A DNA stretch of 61,130 bases from Helicobacteraceae bacterium (GTDB taxonomy: Bacteria > Campylobacterota > Campylobacteria > Campylobacterales > Sulfurimonadaceae), in assembly GCA_027066325.1 (NCBI GenBank), contig JAMONY010000082.1:1-61130 (forward strand), in the 5' to 3' direction. The translations under genes were made by a program, and so were the position numbers. A model generated the notes under the pieces. The model was not told where the DNA came from and ran no database searches. It saw only the letters and a list, made by a program, of their open reading frames with translations. Below, in pieces: positions 7,098 through 15,723 of the stretch; the first letter of the stretch is position 1; each line of letters opens with the position of its first letter.

Positions 7098-8465
7098 ATG
7101 CTTGATTTTGCCAAATTTACCAAATACTCTAAGCCAGGGCCGCGATACACTAGCTACCCTACTGCGCTGGAGTTTAGCCAAGACTTTGAGTACGAGACAT
7201 ATCTGCAGAGACTGCAGACTCAAGATAAGAGCCGTCCTCTATCTCTCTATTTTCACCTCCCATTTTGTCGTAACGCATGTTACTTTTGTGGTTGCAATGT
7301 TGTCTTTACCTCTAAGCAAGATAAGATGTTGCGTTATCTGGAGTATCTTAAAAGAGAGCTTGAGATATTGAGTTCTCATTTAGACTGTAGTCGTGAAGTG
7401 ATTCAGATGCACTTTGGTGGAGGAACCCCAACCTTCTTTAGCGCTAGTGAGCTAGAGATTATCATCAAAGAGATTAAGTCATATTTTCCAAACTTCATAG
7501 CTGGAGCTGAGATAAGTTGTGAGATAGATCCGCGCCATATAGATGAAGAGCAGATGAGGGTTTTGAGTGAGCAGGGTTTTAACCGTGTCAGTTTTGGTAT
7601 ACAAGATTTTAATGAAAAAGTTCAGATTGCTGTGCATCGTGTGCAGCCTTATGATGTCACTTTAAAAGCGATGAAGCTAGCGCGCTCTTACAATATGTTG
7701 TCGGTAAATGTTGACCTTATATATGGACTTCCATTTCAGACACTAGAGACATTTAAAGAGACTCTCCTCCTAGCTCTTACACTAGACCCAGACCGTTTTG
7801 CAGTCTTTAACTACGCTCATGTTCCGTGGCTTAAGAAGACCATGAGAAAGATTGATGAGACCACTCTGCCTCTACCAGATGAGAAGCTACATATCATGCA
7901 ACACACTATAGATTTTCTAACATCTCATGGCTATAAGATGATAGGTATGGACCACTTTGCTAAACCTGAAGATGAGCTATTTAAAGCCATAAACAAGGGT
8001 GAGCTTCATAGAAACTTTCAAGGTTATACAACCAAGGGTGGCGCAGATCTTATAGGTGTTGGTTTGACATCAATTGGTGAAGGTGTTGATTATTATGCTC
8101 AAAACTTTAAAACTATGAGAGAGTATGAAGAGGCAATTGATGCTGGTAAACTGCCTTTTGAGAGAGGCGTGACGCATAGTGAAGATGATCTCATACGCCA
8201 ACATGTCATAATGGAGCTTATGAGTAATTTTAAGCTAGATATTAAAAGATTTGAGAGCAAGTTTGATCTTGTATTTGCGGAGTATTTTGATGATGCGTTA
8301 GTGGCACTTCAGCCTATGGCAGATGAGCAACTACTAGAGATAACAGAGTCAAAAATAGAGTGCAGCCCAACAGGTACACTTCTTATCCGTAATGTAGCCA
8401 TGGCTTTTGATGCATATATGTCAAAGCATCAAGGTAGCAAAAAAACATTTTCTAAAACTATATAG
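7098..8465 (+). CDS. hemN: Oxygen-independent coproporphyrinogen III oxidase
   Basis: A radical SAM enzyme that decarboxylates two propionates of coproporphyrinogen III to give protoporphyrinogen IX without oxygen. The 455-residue length fits HemN. The cluster motif is C57-x3-C61-x2-C64 followed by G-C66, within HLPFCRNACYFCGCN. The N-terminal PGPRYTSYPTA and the MHFGGGTPTF segment are HemN signatures. It supplies haem for the cytochromes encoded at 34-37 kb and works two steps after HemE (58.1 kb). The next gene starts 8 bases downstream, so hemN probably leads a hemN / Fe-S protein / gatC operon. Confidence 0.96.
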   Translation: MLDFAKFTKYSKPGPRYTSYPTALEFSQDFEYETYLQRLQTQDKSRPLSLYFHLPFCRNACYFCGCNVVFTSKQDKMLRYLEYLKRELEILSSHLDCSREVIQMHFGGGTPTFFSASELEIIIKEIKSYFPNFIAGAEISCEIDPRHIDEEQMRVLSEQGFNRVSFGIQDFNEKVQIAVHRVQPYDVTLKAMKLARSYNMLSVNVDLIYGLPFQTLETFKETLLLALTLDPDRFAVFNYAHVPWLKKTMRKIDETTLPLPDEKLHIMQHTIDFLTSHGYKMIGMDHFAKPEDELFKAINKGELHRNFQGYTTKGGADLIGVGLTSIGEGVDYYAQNFKTMREYEEAIDAGKLPFERGVTHSEDDLIRQHVIMELMSNFKLDIKRFESKFDLVFAEYFDDALVALQPMADEQLLEITESKIECSPTGTLLIRNVAMAFDAYMSKHQGSKKTFSKTI

Positions 8466-8473
8466 GCACAACA

Positions 8474-9748
8474 TTGGAGCTTAGAGATATATTTGATTTT
8501 ACTGCTGTTGGTGATGAGTGTATTAAGTGTGGTAAGTGTATACCAGTCTGTACAATTCACAATGTAAATAGTGATGAAGTGACAAGTCCGCGTGGCTTCT
8601 TGCACCTATTGGCATCTTATAAAAGAGGTGAACTAGAGCTAGATAGCAGAGCTAAAGATATATTTGAGAGCTGTTTTTTGTGTACAGCCTGTGTAGAGGT
8701 TTGTCCCAAATCGCTACCTACAGACACCATGATAGAGCAGGTGAGAGTAGATATAGCCACGCGGTATGGACTCGATTTTTACAAGCGTGCTTTTTTCTAT
8801 CTGCTCCGTCACCGCTTTAGTATGGATCTGCTATTTAAGATGGGATATGTGTTTCAGACATGTGGCTTTAAGATCAAAGCAGACTCTATGCAACCTAGAT
8901 TCAACCTGCCTCTCATTAAAAAAGATAGAGTTCTTCCATCGATGTCAAAGAGATCATTTCTAAACTCACACAAAGAGCGTATAGACCATGGCGGATCAAG
9001 AGAGGTGGCTATATTTATAGGGTGTTTAGCAAACTATAACTATACAGAGATTGGTAGATCACTTCTGTATATACTCAAAGAGCTCAATATCAATGCCTAT
9101 ATACCTAAAAAACAGCTCTGTTGCTCTGCTCCAGCCTACTTTACGGGCGACAAGCAGACCGTAGATCATAATGCAAAGAGAAATATAGAGTATTTTGAGA
9201 GTTTTATAGATGATGTAGAGGCGATCATCATACCAGAAGCTACATGTTCTGCTATGATCAAAGTAGATTATGAGCACTACTTTCACGACCAGCCTCACTG
9301 GAGAGATAGGGCTAGGGCTATAAAATCTAAAATCTTTATGGCAACTGAGTACTTGTATGGTAAAACAGATCTAGCCAAGTTGCTCTCAAGCAAAAAGAGA
9401 CAAAAAGAGACAATAACATATCATGACCCATGTCATGCCAAGAAGATGCAGGGCATATATAGTGAGCCGCGTAATTTACTTCAGGAGAACTTTGAATTAA
9501 AACAGATGAGTGACTCCAATACCTGTTGTGGGTTTGGGGGTGTGAGTATACAGACGCAGAAGTATCATTTAGCCAAAGCGGCAGGTGAGCCAAAAGCACA
9601 AATGATAGAGAGTAGTGGCGCAGATATAGTGAGCGCAGAGTGTAGTGCATGTAGAATGCAGATTAACAACTCACTTCACCTCATAGAGTCAAAAGTAGAG
9701 TTTAAAAACCCCATAGAGCTTATAGCTCAAGCACTAAAGGAGCAGTAG
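8474..9748 (+). CDS. Fe-S oxidoreductase with two CCG domains (GlcF/LutA/HdrD-like)
   Basis: A 424-residue cytoplasmic protein. Two ferredoxin-type motifs come first: C16-x2-C19-x2-C22-x3-C26, then CFLCTACVEVCPKS about 50 residues later. Two cysteine-rich CCG domains follow (CLANYNY...CCSAPAYFTG and HDPCHAKK...CCGFGG, with CSACRMQ). This arrangement is found in GlcF, LutA-type and HdrD proteins, which pass electrons between organic acid oxidation and the quinone pool. The partner FAD subunit is not in the window, so the substrate is unknown. The start is a TTG at 8474, 8 bases after hemN; it gives the expected short N-terminus. gatC starts directly at its stop codon. Confidence 0.8.
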   Translation: MELRDIFDFTAVGDECIKCGKCIPVCTIHNVNSDEVTSPRGFLHLLASYKRGELELDSRAKDIFESCFLCTACVEVCPKSLPTDTMIEQVRVDIATRYGLDFYKRAFFYLLRHRFSMDLLFKMGYVFQTCGFKIKADSMQPRFNLPLIKKDRVLPSMSKRSFLNSHKERIDHGGSREVAIFIGCLANYNYTEIGRSLLYILKELNINAYIPKKQLCCSAPAYFTGDKQTVDHNAKRNIEYFESFIDDVEAIIIPEATCSAMIKVDYEHYFHDQPHWRDRARAIKSKIFMATEYLYGKTDLAKLLSSKKRQKETITYHDPCHAKKMQGIYSEPRNLLQENFELKQMSDSNTCCGFGGVSIQTQKYHLAKAAGEPKAQMIESSGADIVSAECSACRMQINNSLHLIESKVEFKNPIELIAQALKEQ

Positions 9749-10039
9749 ATGAGAGTAGATGATGAGTTATTGAGTAGGTTAGAGAAGTTATCTATGTTAA
9801 AGATAGATGAGTCTGAGCGTACAGAGTGTATAGAGCAGTTAGATAAGATAGTATCATTTGTGCAGAATTTATCATCACTTGATACAGATGGAGTTGATGA
9901 GGTCTTTGCTATGAATCAGAGCGCTACCGCTCTACGCTTAGATGAGCCTAGAAGTAGCAGTGATATAGCAGATGATATACTTAAAAATGCACCTTTGAGT
10001 GAAGATAGTTTTTTTATAGTACCAAAGATCATAGAGTAA
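9749..10039 (+). CDS. gatC: Asp-tRNA(Asn)/Glu-tRNA(Gln) amidotransferase subunit C
   Basis: Small subunit of GatCAB, which converts misacylated Glu-tRNA(Gln) and Asp-tRNA(Asn) to the correct forms. The 96 residues have the expected pattern: N-terminal helix LLSRLEKLSMLKIDESE, the FVQNLSSLDTDGVDEV segment and the conserved LRLDEP, ending with DSFFIVPKIIE. The ATG follows the preceding TAG without a gap, and AAAGGAG lies in the end of that gene, so translation is coupled. gatA and gatB are not in the window. Confidence 0.93.
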   Translation: MRVDDELLSRLEKLSMLKIDESERTECIEQLDKIVSFVQNLSSLDTDGVDEVFAMNQSATALRLDEPRSSSDIADDILKNAPLSEDSFFIVPKIIE

Positions 10040-10055
10040 AAAAAGAAAAAAATGA

Positions 10056-10061
10056 TATAAT
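10056..10061 (+). promoter_or_regulatory. Putative -10 box of pilT
   Basis: TATAAT, 29 bases before the pilT ATG and 17 bases after the gatC stop, in an A-rich spacer. It suggests pilT has its own promoter. Confidence 0.5.
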
Positions 10062-10089
10062 GTCTCTGAAATAAATAGAGGATTTACTT

Positions 10090-11163
10090 ATGAGTCAAAC
10101 TTTAGATATCAGAAAACTACTTAAGAGTGTTGTTGCCTACAACGCTTCAGATCTACACTTAGTGGCGCGTGCTGAACCACAAATTCGTATAGATGGGCGA
10201 CTTGTTGCGCTTAAACTACCTGTGATGGATGGTAAGATGATTGAGAGTATGGCTTACTCACTCTTGACTGAAAAACAGAAAACCGAATTTGAAGAGCATA
10301 ATGAGCTTGACTTTGCCCTTATGTTACCCGATATAGGCAGATTTCGTTGTAACTACTATAAGACTATGGATGATATCGCTTGTGCTTTTCGTATTATCCC
10401 TATAGAGATCCCAAGTCTTGATGATCTTAATGCTAAAAAGATATTTAAGCAGCTTATTAAGCGTGAAAAAGGTCTTATCTTAATTACTGGACCTACTGGT
10501 AGTGGTAAATCTACAACTCTAGCTGCGATGCTCAATGAGATCAACCTAACAGAGCAGCGACACATCATAACCGTTGAAGATCCTGTGGAGTTTGTGCATC
10601 AAAATAAGCAGTCCCTCTTTTCACACCGTAATGTTGGGAGCGATACAAAAAGTTTTGCAACTGCTCTAAAGTACTCACTGCGTGAAGATCCAGATGTTAT
10701 ACTAGTTGGTGAGATGAGAGACCGTGAGACGGTATCTGCGGCACTAACAGCTGCTGAGACTGGTCACTTGGTTTTTGCTACACTTCACACAAACTCTGCT
10801 CCACAGACGATCAACCGTATTATAGATGTTTTTAGTGGAGATGAGCAGCCCCAAATCCGCGCCCAACTCTCAACATCTTTGGTAGCTGTTGTGTCTCAAG
10901 CGCTACTTCCACGCATCGGAGGAGGGCGGATAGCTGCACAAGAGATCATGATCAATATGCCAGCTATTGCTAACCTTATCCGTGAAGATAAAGTACACCA
11001 ACTCTACTCTCAAATGCAGCTAAATCAAGCCAACACTGGCATGGTAACACAGACGCAAGAGCTTATAGATTTTGTTCAGAAAAATATTGTCTTAAAGAGT
11101 GATGCTATCCAGTGGTCAAACCGTCCAGAAGAGCTTATTAAAGCGCTTGAGGGTATGCAATAA
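10090..11163 (+). CDS. pilT: Type IV pilus retraction ATPase
   Basis: A hexameric cytoplasmic ATPase that depolymerises type IV pili and powers twitching. The 357-residue protein has N-terminal PilT signatures (NASDLHLVARAEPQIRIDG), Walker A GPTGSGKST at 134-142, the Asp box ITVEDPVEFVH, Walker B DPDVILVGEMRD and the His box TGHLVFATLHTNSA. PilB ATPases are longer, and the AIRNLIRE-type element seen in PilT is present here as AIANLIRE. GAGG precedes the ATG. No other pilus gene is in the window, so pilT stands alone here. Its stop faces the dioxygenase gene 7 bases away. Confidence 0.94.
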   Translation: MSQTLDIRKLLKSVVAYNASDLHLVARAEPQIRIDGRLVALKLPVMDGKMIESMAYSLLTEKQKTEFEEHNELDFALMLPDIGRFRCNYYKTMDDIACAFRIIPIEIPSLDDLNAKKIFKQLIKREKGLILITGPTGSGKSTTLAAMLNEINLTEQRHIITVEDPVEFVHQNKQSLFSHRNVGSDTKSFATALKYSLREDPDVILVGEMRDRETVSAALTAAETGHLVFATLHTNSAPQTINRIIDVFSGDEQPQIRAQLSTSLVAVVSQALLPRIGGGRIAAQEIMINMPAIANLIREDKVHQLYSQMQLNQANTGMVTQTQELIDFVQKNIVLKSDAIQWSNRPEELIKALEGMQ

Positions 11164-11170
11164 ATAGTCT

Positions 11171-11722
11171 CTAGAGTCTTTTTTTGCCACATAAAGCTTG
11201 AAAGACTCTTCGTTTATGAGCTCTTTTCATCTTATTGCTACCATGTAGTAAAAGTGGCTTGAAAAATATCACCTCACCCTCTTCTGTATTGAGAAATACC
11301 TCTTTAGATACCTCTTTGGTATGAGAGCCTGGTATAACTTTTATAGCACCAGTATCTTTGTCACTATGATCTAGCGTTAAGCGAAACATTACAGCATCTT
11401 TTAAAAACTGCTCTTTGGGCTCATTTGGCATATCTAAGTATTTGGGCATATTGATATCTCTATGCATTAGTAGCGGCCAATTTCTCTTATCGCTCTTCTC
11501 TATATAGAAGCAGTACTCTGTTAGCTCTATATCTAATCCGCTCTCCATAATAGCTCTTTTAAAGAGCTCTTTTAGCTTTGAAAACTCTTTAAAGATATTT
11601 TTCTGTCTCTCTAGGGTGAGTTCGCTAGCTTGATTGGCAACCGATTTTAGATACTCAATCTCTTGATCATCAAATGGAAAATACCCTTTTAAGAAACCAT
11701 CTTCTCTAAGTTGTTCGCTCAT
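11171..11722 (-). CDS. Phytanoyl-CoA dioxygenase (PhyH)-family protein
   Basis: A 183-residue soluble protein resembling the Fe(II)/2-oxoglutarate dioxygenases of the PhyH family. Visible ligands are the HRD of LMHRDINMP (2-His-1-Asp facial triad, first two) and the distal His in LLLHGSNK, followed by RRVFQAL with the Arg that would bind 2-oxoglutarate. GAIKVIPGSHT is the family's typical turn. It is shorter than human PhyH (about 340) but within range for bacterial members. The substrate is unknown. It is the last gene of the minus-strand run that includes the DUF234 and TIGR01212 genes. Confidence 0.7.
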   Translation of the reverse strand: MSEQLREDGFLKGYFPFDDQEIEYLKSVANQASELTLERQKNIFKEFSKLKELFKRAIMESGLDIELTEYCFYIEKSDKRNWPLLMHRDINMPKYLDMPNEPKEQFLKDAVMFRLTLDHSDKDTGAIKVIPGSHTKEVSKEVFLNTEEGEVIFFKPLLLHGSNKMKRAHKRRVFQALCGKKRL

Positions 11723-11744
11723 GTAGCCCTTCTTGTATCTGCTC

Positions 11745-12632
11745 TTAACATAGAGGCTTTAGGTCGTCTGCTTTTATGAGGAGCAGATTCTCATCAGCAC
11801 TACTGATAAGCTCTTTTGAGAAACCTCTTTTGGCAAATAGTATCAATTTTTGAGGCTCTATTTTTGCTAGTGTACACTTATGTTTTAGTCTACTTAGTTC
11901 ACTTCTGTTGATTTTTGTGTTTGTATATTTACACTCTGCTACTGCTATGCCTTTGCGAGCACTATTTAGAAGTATATCTATCTCTACAGCTCTATCCCAG
12001 TAGCTATCACACTTAATGACACCATGTCTGTAGAGTACCTCACTCATGTAGAGTTTGCATAGCTGCTCAAAGATATGCCCTGTAAATGAGTTTTTATCGC
12101 GACGATATAGTTTGAGGGTATTTTCAAAATTTGCCTCTGCTACCTCTTTTTCATAGGGTGCTATAAAGTAGTACCAAAATCTGATAAAAGGCTTTTTAAA
12201 ATATACCTTATGGCTTATACGGTGCTCTCTAAGAGCTTTTTTTAACTTCTGTTTAGGGTCTATTTTAAGTACAGGAGACTCTCTTGATAGTTCATACTCA
12301 AGTATATCAGCTCTGCATAACTCATCTATAATTTTGAGCCCCAAAGAGTCATTAAGGTGTGCTTTTTTTATGATAGAGAAGACTCTTCTGTCACCTTTGG
12401 CTGCTCTTATGAGTATCTTTTTAGACTCTTTAGTGTGCATGTATAGTGAGTCTATGAGGTGTCGAAAGTGTAGGTAATTTGGCAGTATCTGTTCACTTAT
12501 AACCTGCTCAAGGCTTAGTGTTGTATCTATCGGTATATCACTACCTCCTAAGATAGCAAAGTAGTCTATAAGCTGCTCCATACTCTGTGCATTTGAAGCT
12601 CTACAGTAAGAACTAAAAAGCTCTCTTTGCAT
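11745..12632 (-). CDS. DUF234-type protein lacking an ATPase domain
   Basis: A 295-residue protein. The C-terminal 130 residues (FEQLCKLYMSEVLY, then WDRAVEIDILL and IAVAECKYTNTKI) match the DUF234 nuclease-like domain, with E-ID...ECK residues in PD-(D/E)XK order. The middle region (ILIRAAKGDRR...DELCRADILEYEL) looks like the winged-helix part found before DUF234 in archaeal-type AAA ATPases. The usual N-terminal P-loop is absent. It could be a stand-alone nuclease-like protein or a trimmed ATPase. Its start is one base after the stop of the upstream radical SAM gene, so the two are coupled. Confidence 0.6.
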   Translation of the reverse strand: MQRELFSSYCRASNAQSMEQLIDYFAILGGSDIPIDTTLSLEQVISEQILPNYLHFRHLIDSLYMHTKESKKILIRAAKGDRRVFSIIKKAHLNDSLGLKIIDELCRADILEYELSRESPVLKIDPKQKLKKALREHRISHKVYFKKPFIRFWYYFIAPYEKEVAEANFENTLKLYRRDKNSFTGHIFEQLCKLYMSEVLYRHGVIKCDSYWDRAVEIDILLNSARKGIAVAECKYTNTKINRSELSRLKHKCTLAKIEPQKLILFAKRGFSKELISSADENLLLIKADDLKPLC

Positions 12633-12633
12633 C

Positions 12634-13593
12634 TTAGTACTTTAGTCCTACTTCTCTAAGCTCTCTATTTATAGCTATAGTCTGTAAATTTTTATCTCTA
12701 CACCATAGAGGTGCTATAAGAGAGTCATCGTCAATACCAGCTGTAATACGCTGTACTGATATGTGTGGTGGCTTCAGCAGAAGTGCTTGTTTTAGTGTGT
12801 TGATATAGCTCTGTTGGGTTATGGGTGTAAATCTATTGTCTGCATACTCATTGGCTAGAGCTGTCTTTTTAACTACATAGAGTGGGTGGTATTTGACTGA
12901 GTCTATGCCCCATTCGTATGAGCGTAGTGTGCTCTGGATCATCATCTGCTCACTCTCATCTGGCAGTCCATAGATGAGATGACCACACACATTGAGTCCT
13001 CTATCTTTACTTTTGCGTATCCATAACTCAACACTTGCGCTATCATGTCCACGATTTATCCGCTCTAGTGTTTTATCATATATGGACTGTATGCCATACT
13101 CTATCCAGATCTCACTTCTATTTGAGAGCTCTGCTAGATACTCTAGAGTCTCATCATTGATGCTATCACTTCTAGTTCCTATGCTTAGACCTACAACATT
13201 ATCAAACTCAAGTGCTCTCTCATATAGAGCTTTTAGAGTATCAAGAGGTGCATATGTATTGGTAAAGGATTGAAAATAGACTATAAATTTTGTAGCTTGA
13301 TACTCTTTTGCGGCTCTAGCAGAGATAGCATCAAATTGACTCTTTAGCTGCAGGAGCTGCTTGTTGAGGTATGGGTTACTTTTGCTTTGCAGGTTTAAGT
13401 AGAAGCCTTTGAGTGCTTTTGTGCTGTTTAAGCTAGGGCTGAAAGACTCATTTTCGCAGAATGTACACCCGCCTCTAGCAACTGTTCCATCGATATTTGG
13501 ACATGTAAAGCCTGAGATAGATATAGGTATCTTGTAGACTTTACACCCAAACTTATCTTGAAGGTATGAGCCAAAGGTGTATATCTGCTCCAT
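12634..13593 (-). CDS. TIGR01212-family radical SAM protein
   Basis: A 319-residue radical SAM enzyme of the YhcC/TIGR01212 kind. The cluster cysteines are C31 in SGFTCPNIDGT, then C43-x2-C46 in GGCTFCENES; this long first spacing (CX11CX2C) is typical of the family. Further motifs are YFQSFTNTYAP, VGLSIGTRSD and the EYGIQS and GHLIYGLPDE segments. The exact reaction is not established. The ATG overlaps the purF stop as TAATG, so it is coupled to purF. Confidence 0.88.
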   Translation of the reverse strand: MEQIYTFGSYLQDKFGCKVYKIPISISGFTCPNIDGTVARGGCTFCENESFSPSLNSTKALKGFYLNLQSKSNPYLNKQLLQLKSQFDAISARAAKEYQATKFIVYFQSFTNTYAPLDTLKALYERALEFDNVVGLSIGTRSDSINDETLEYLAELSNRSEIWIEYGIQSIYDKTLERINRGHDSASVELWIRKSKDRGLNVCGHLIYGLPDESEQMMIQSTLRSYEWGIDSVKYHPLYVVKKTALANEYADNRFTPITQQSYINTLKQALLLKPPHISVQRITAGIDDDSLIAPLWCRDKNLQTIAINRELREVGLKY

Positions 13594-14945
13594 TAGACTA
13601 TGTATTGACCAGTAAAACAGGCTGTACAGTACTCATCACCCTCTGCTTTTACGCTACGCATTAACGCCTCGTTGCTTAAAAATGCAAGAGAGTCCGCTCC
13701 TATATATTCACACATCTGCTCTATGCTCATATGTGAGGCTATGAGCTTATCTCTATCTGGCGTATCTACACCATAAAAACATGGATCAGTTGTAGGTGGG
13801 CTTGATATACGCATGTGTACTTCTAAGGCTCCAGCATCTTTTAGCATTCTCACTATGCGTCTACATGTTGTTCCTCTTACTATGGAGTCATCTACAACCA
13901 CAAGTCTCTTATTTTTAATAAGCTCAACTATCGGTGAGAGCTTCATTTTCACTTTAAGATCTCTCACCTTTTGGGTCGGTTCTATAAATGTTCTACCTAT
14001 GTAGTGATTACGCATGATTGCCATCTCATAAGGTATGCCACTTTGTTGAGAGTAGCCTATGGCAGCAGGTACTCCACCATCTGGAACGGGTACAATCATA
14101 TCTGCTTCTACTGGTTTGGCAGTTGAGAGTTCGCGACCCATATTTTTACGATATTTGTAGACATTTGCACCAAAGACTTCAGAGTCTGGACGCGCAAAAT
14201 AGACATACTCAAATATGCAGTGTTTTGGGGTCGGCTCATAGATTTTAAATGATTGTGGCTCTCTATCTTTCTCAAATACCAGCATCTCACCAGGCTCAAC
14301 ATCACGGATGTATGTAGCACCAATAAGATCAAAAGCACAAGTCTCTGAAGCTACAACATATCCGCTACCAACTCTACCAAGACACATAGGGCGAAACCCA
14401 AATCTATCTCTTACAGCAAACATTTTAGAGCGACTTAGAAATATGAGTGAGTATGCCCCTTCAATTCTTTTAATGGCGTCTACAATGCGATCTTTTAGCC
14501 TTCTTTTTTCACTTTTAGCTATGAGGTGTATAAGGTTTTCAGTATCCATTGAGCTTTGGAAAATTGCACCTGAATCTATGAGCTCTTTGCGTACCTGTTC
14601 TGCATTAGTTAGGTTGCCATTGTGTACTATTGAGATCTGTCCTAGATCGTAGTTGGCATGGATTGGTTGAGCATCTAATATAGAGTCATCACCTGCTGTA
14701 CTGTAGCGTGTGTGACCTATCGCCATGCTACCTTTAAGTGTCTCTAGTTTCTGTTCTGTAAACACACGGCTAACTAGACCGCGATTTTTGATGGTATGAA
14801 GCTTCTTGCCATCACCTGAACTAATACCAGCTGCTTCTTGACCACGATGTTGAAGTGAGTGAAGAGCAAAAAATGCCAAATTAGAGGCATCTTTGCGACC
14901 AAAAATCCCTACAACTGCGCACTTCTCATTGAGTGATTTATGCAT
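13593..14945 (-). CDS. purF: Amidophosphoribosyltransferase
   Basis: First committed enzyme of purine synthesis: makes 5-phosphoribosylamine from PRPP and glutamine. The 450-residue protein has a short propeptide MHKSLNEK before the catalytic nucleophile Cys9 (CAVVGIFG), the glutamine amidotransferase core (HSLQHRGQEAAGI, HNGNLTN) and the PRPP loop VVVDDSIVRGTT. The length is a little under the E. coli enzyme but normal for the Bacillus-type form. Its start overlaps the dapB stop (TAATG), placing it in the trxA-trxB-dapB-purF operon seen in many Campylobacterota. Confidence 0.97.
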   Translation of the reverse strand: MHKSLNEKCAVVGIFGRKDASNLAFFALHSLQHRGQEAAGISSGDGKKLHTIKNRGLVSRVFTEQKLETLKGSMAIGHTRYSTAGDDSILDAQPIHANYDLGQISIVHNGNLTNAEQVRKELIDSGAIFQSSMDTENLIHLIAKSEKRRLKDRIVDAIKRIEGAYSLIFLSRSKMFAVRDRFGFRPMCLGRVGSGYVVASETCAFDLIGATYIRDVEPGEMLVFEKDREPQSFKIYEPTPKHCIFEYVYFARPDSEVFGANVYKYRKNMGRELSTAKPVEADMIVPVPDGGVPAAIGYSQQSGIPYEMAIMRNHYIGRTFIEPTQKVRDLKVKMKLSPIVELIKNKRLVVVDDSIVRGTTCRRIVRMLKDAGALEVHMRISSPPTTDPCFYGVDTPDRDKLIASHMSIEQMCEYIGADSLAFLSNEALMRSVKAEGDEYCTACFTGQYIV

Positions 14946-15718
14946 TAATCAAGCCCCAGAGTATCTGCAATACCATATAGTCCATTGGGTTGTGAAGATA
15001 GCCATAGTGCTGCGCGAATTGCACCTTTGGAGAATGTGTTGCGGCTAGTAGCGGTATGGTTTAGCTCAATAAACTCTCCATCGTTATAAAATCCTACAGT
15101 ATGGCGACCTACGATATCACCACCACGAAGTGCCATAACAGCAATCTCATCAGAGCTACGCTCACCGATATTTCCATCTCTACCGCTCACTCTAACACTA
15201 TCTATGTCAAGCCCTCTAGCAGTTGCTGCTGATGTGGCGAGTGTTAGAGCAGTCCCACTTGGGGCATCTTTTTTGTAGCGGTGGTGCTGCTCTACTATCT
15301 CTATATCAAACCCATCTAGTGCTGCTGATGCTGATGCAACTAGCCGATTTAAAAGCGCTACGCCTAATGACATATTGGTAGCATATAGCACCGCACTTTT
15401 GTTGCTGAGCTCTTTTAGAAGATTGATTTGGTGAAGAGATAGACCTGTTGTGCCGCTAACAACTGGCTTAGGGTTTAAGAGTAGCTCCTCAAAGAGCTCC
15501 TGTGCCGCTTCTGGCAAAGAGAAGTCTATGATGATATCGGACTCGTCTACAAATATCTTAACATCATTGGTTACACATACACCCTTACCAACCGCCATGT
15601 TCTGTTTTGATCTTACATGAACCACACTGAGCTCTAGATCTTCACAATCTCTCATATCTTCAATAAGCAGTTGTCCAACACGACCACTAGCCCCAAATAT
15701 ACCTACTTTCAATCTCAA
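14945..15718 (-). CDS. dapB: 4-hydroxy-tetrahydrodipicolinate reductase
   Basis: NAD(P)H-dependent reductase of the lysine and meso-diaminopimelate pathway. The 257-residue protein has the N-terminal Rossmann motif GIFGASGRVGQ, the IDFSLPEA and SGTTGLS segments, and the substrate loop EQHHRYKKDAPSGTAL with the conserved His-His and Lys. It works downstream of aspartate semialdehyde made by Asd (56.5 kb). It lies 5 bases after trxB and overlaps purF. Confidence 0.96.
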   Translation of the reverse strand: MRLKVGIFGASGRVGQLLIEDMRDCEDLELSVVHVRSKQNMAVGKGVCVTNDVKIFVDESDIIIDFSLPEAAQELFEELLLNPKPVVSGTTGLSLHQINLLKELSNKSAVLYATNMSLGVALLNRLVASASAALDGFDIEIVEQHHRYKKDAPSGTALTLATSAATARGLDIDSVRVSGRDGNIGERSSDEIAVMALRGGDIVGRHTVGFYNDGEFIELNHTATSRNTFSKGAIRAALWLSSQPNGLYGIADTLGLD

Positions 15719-15723
15719 ACTCC

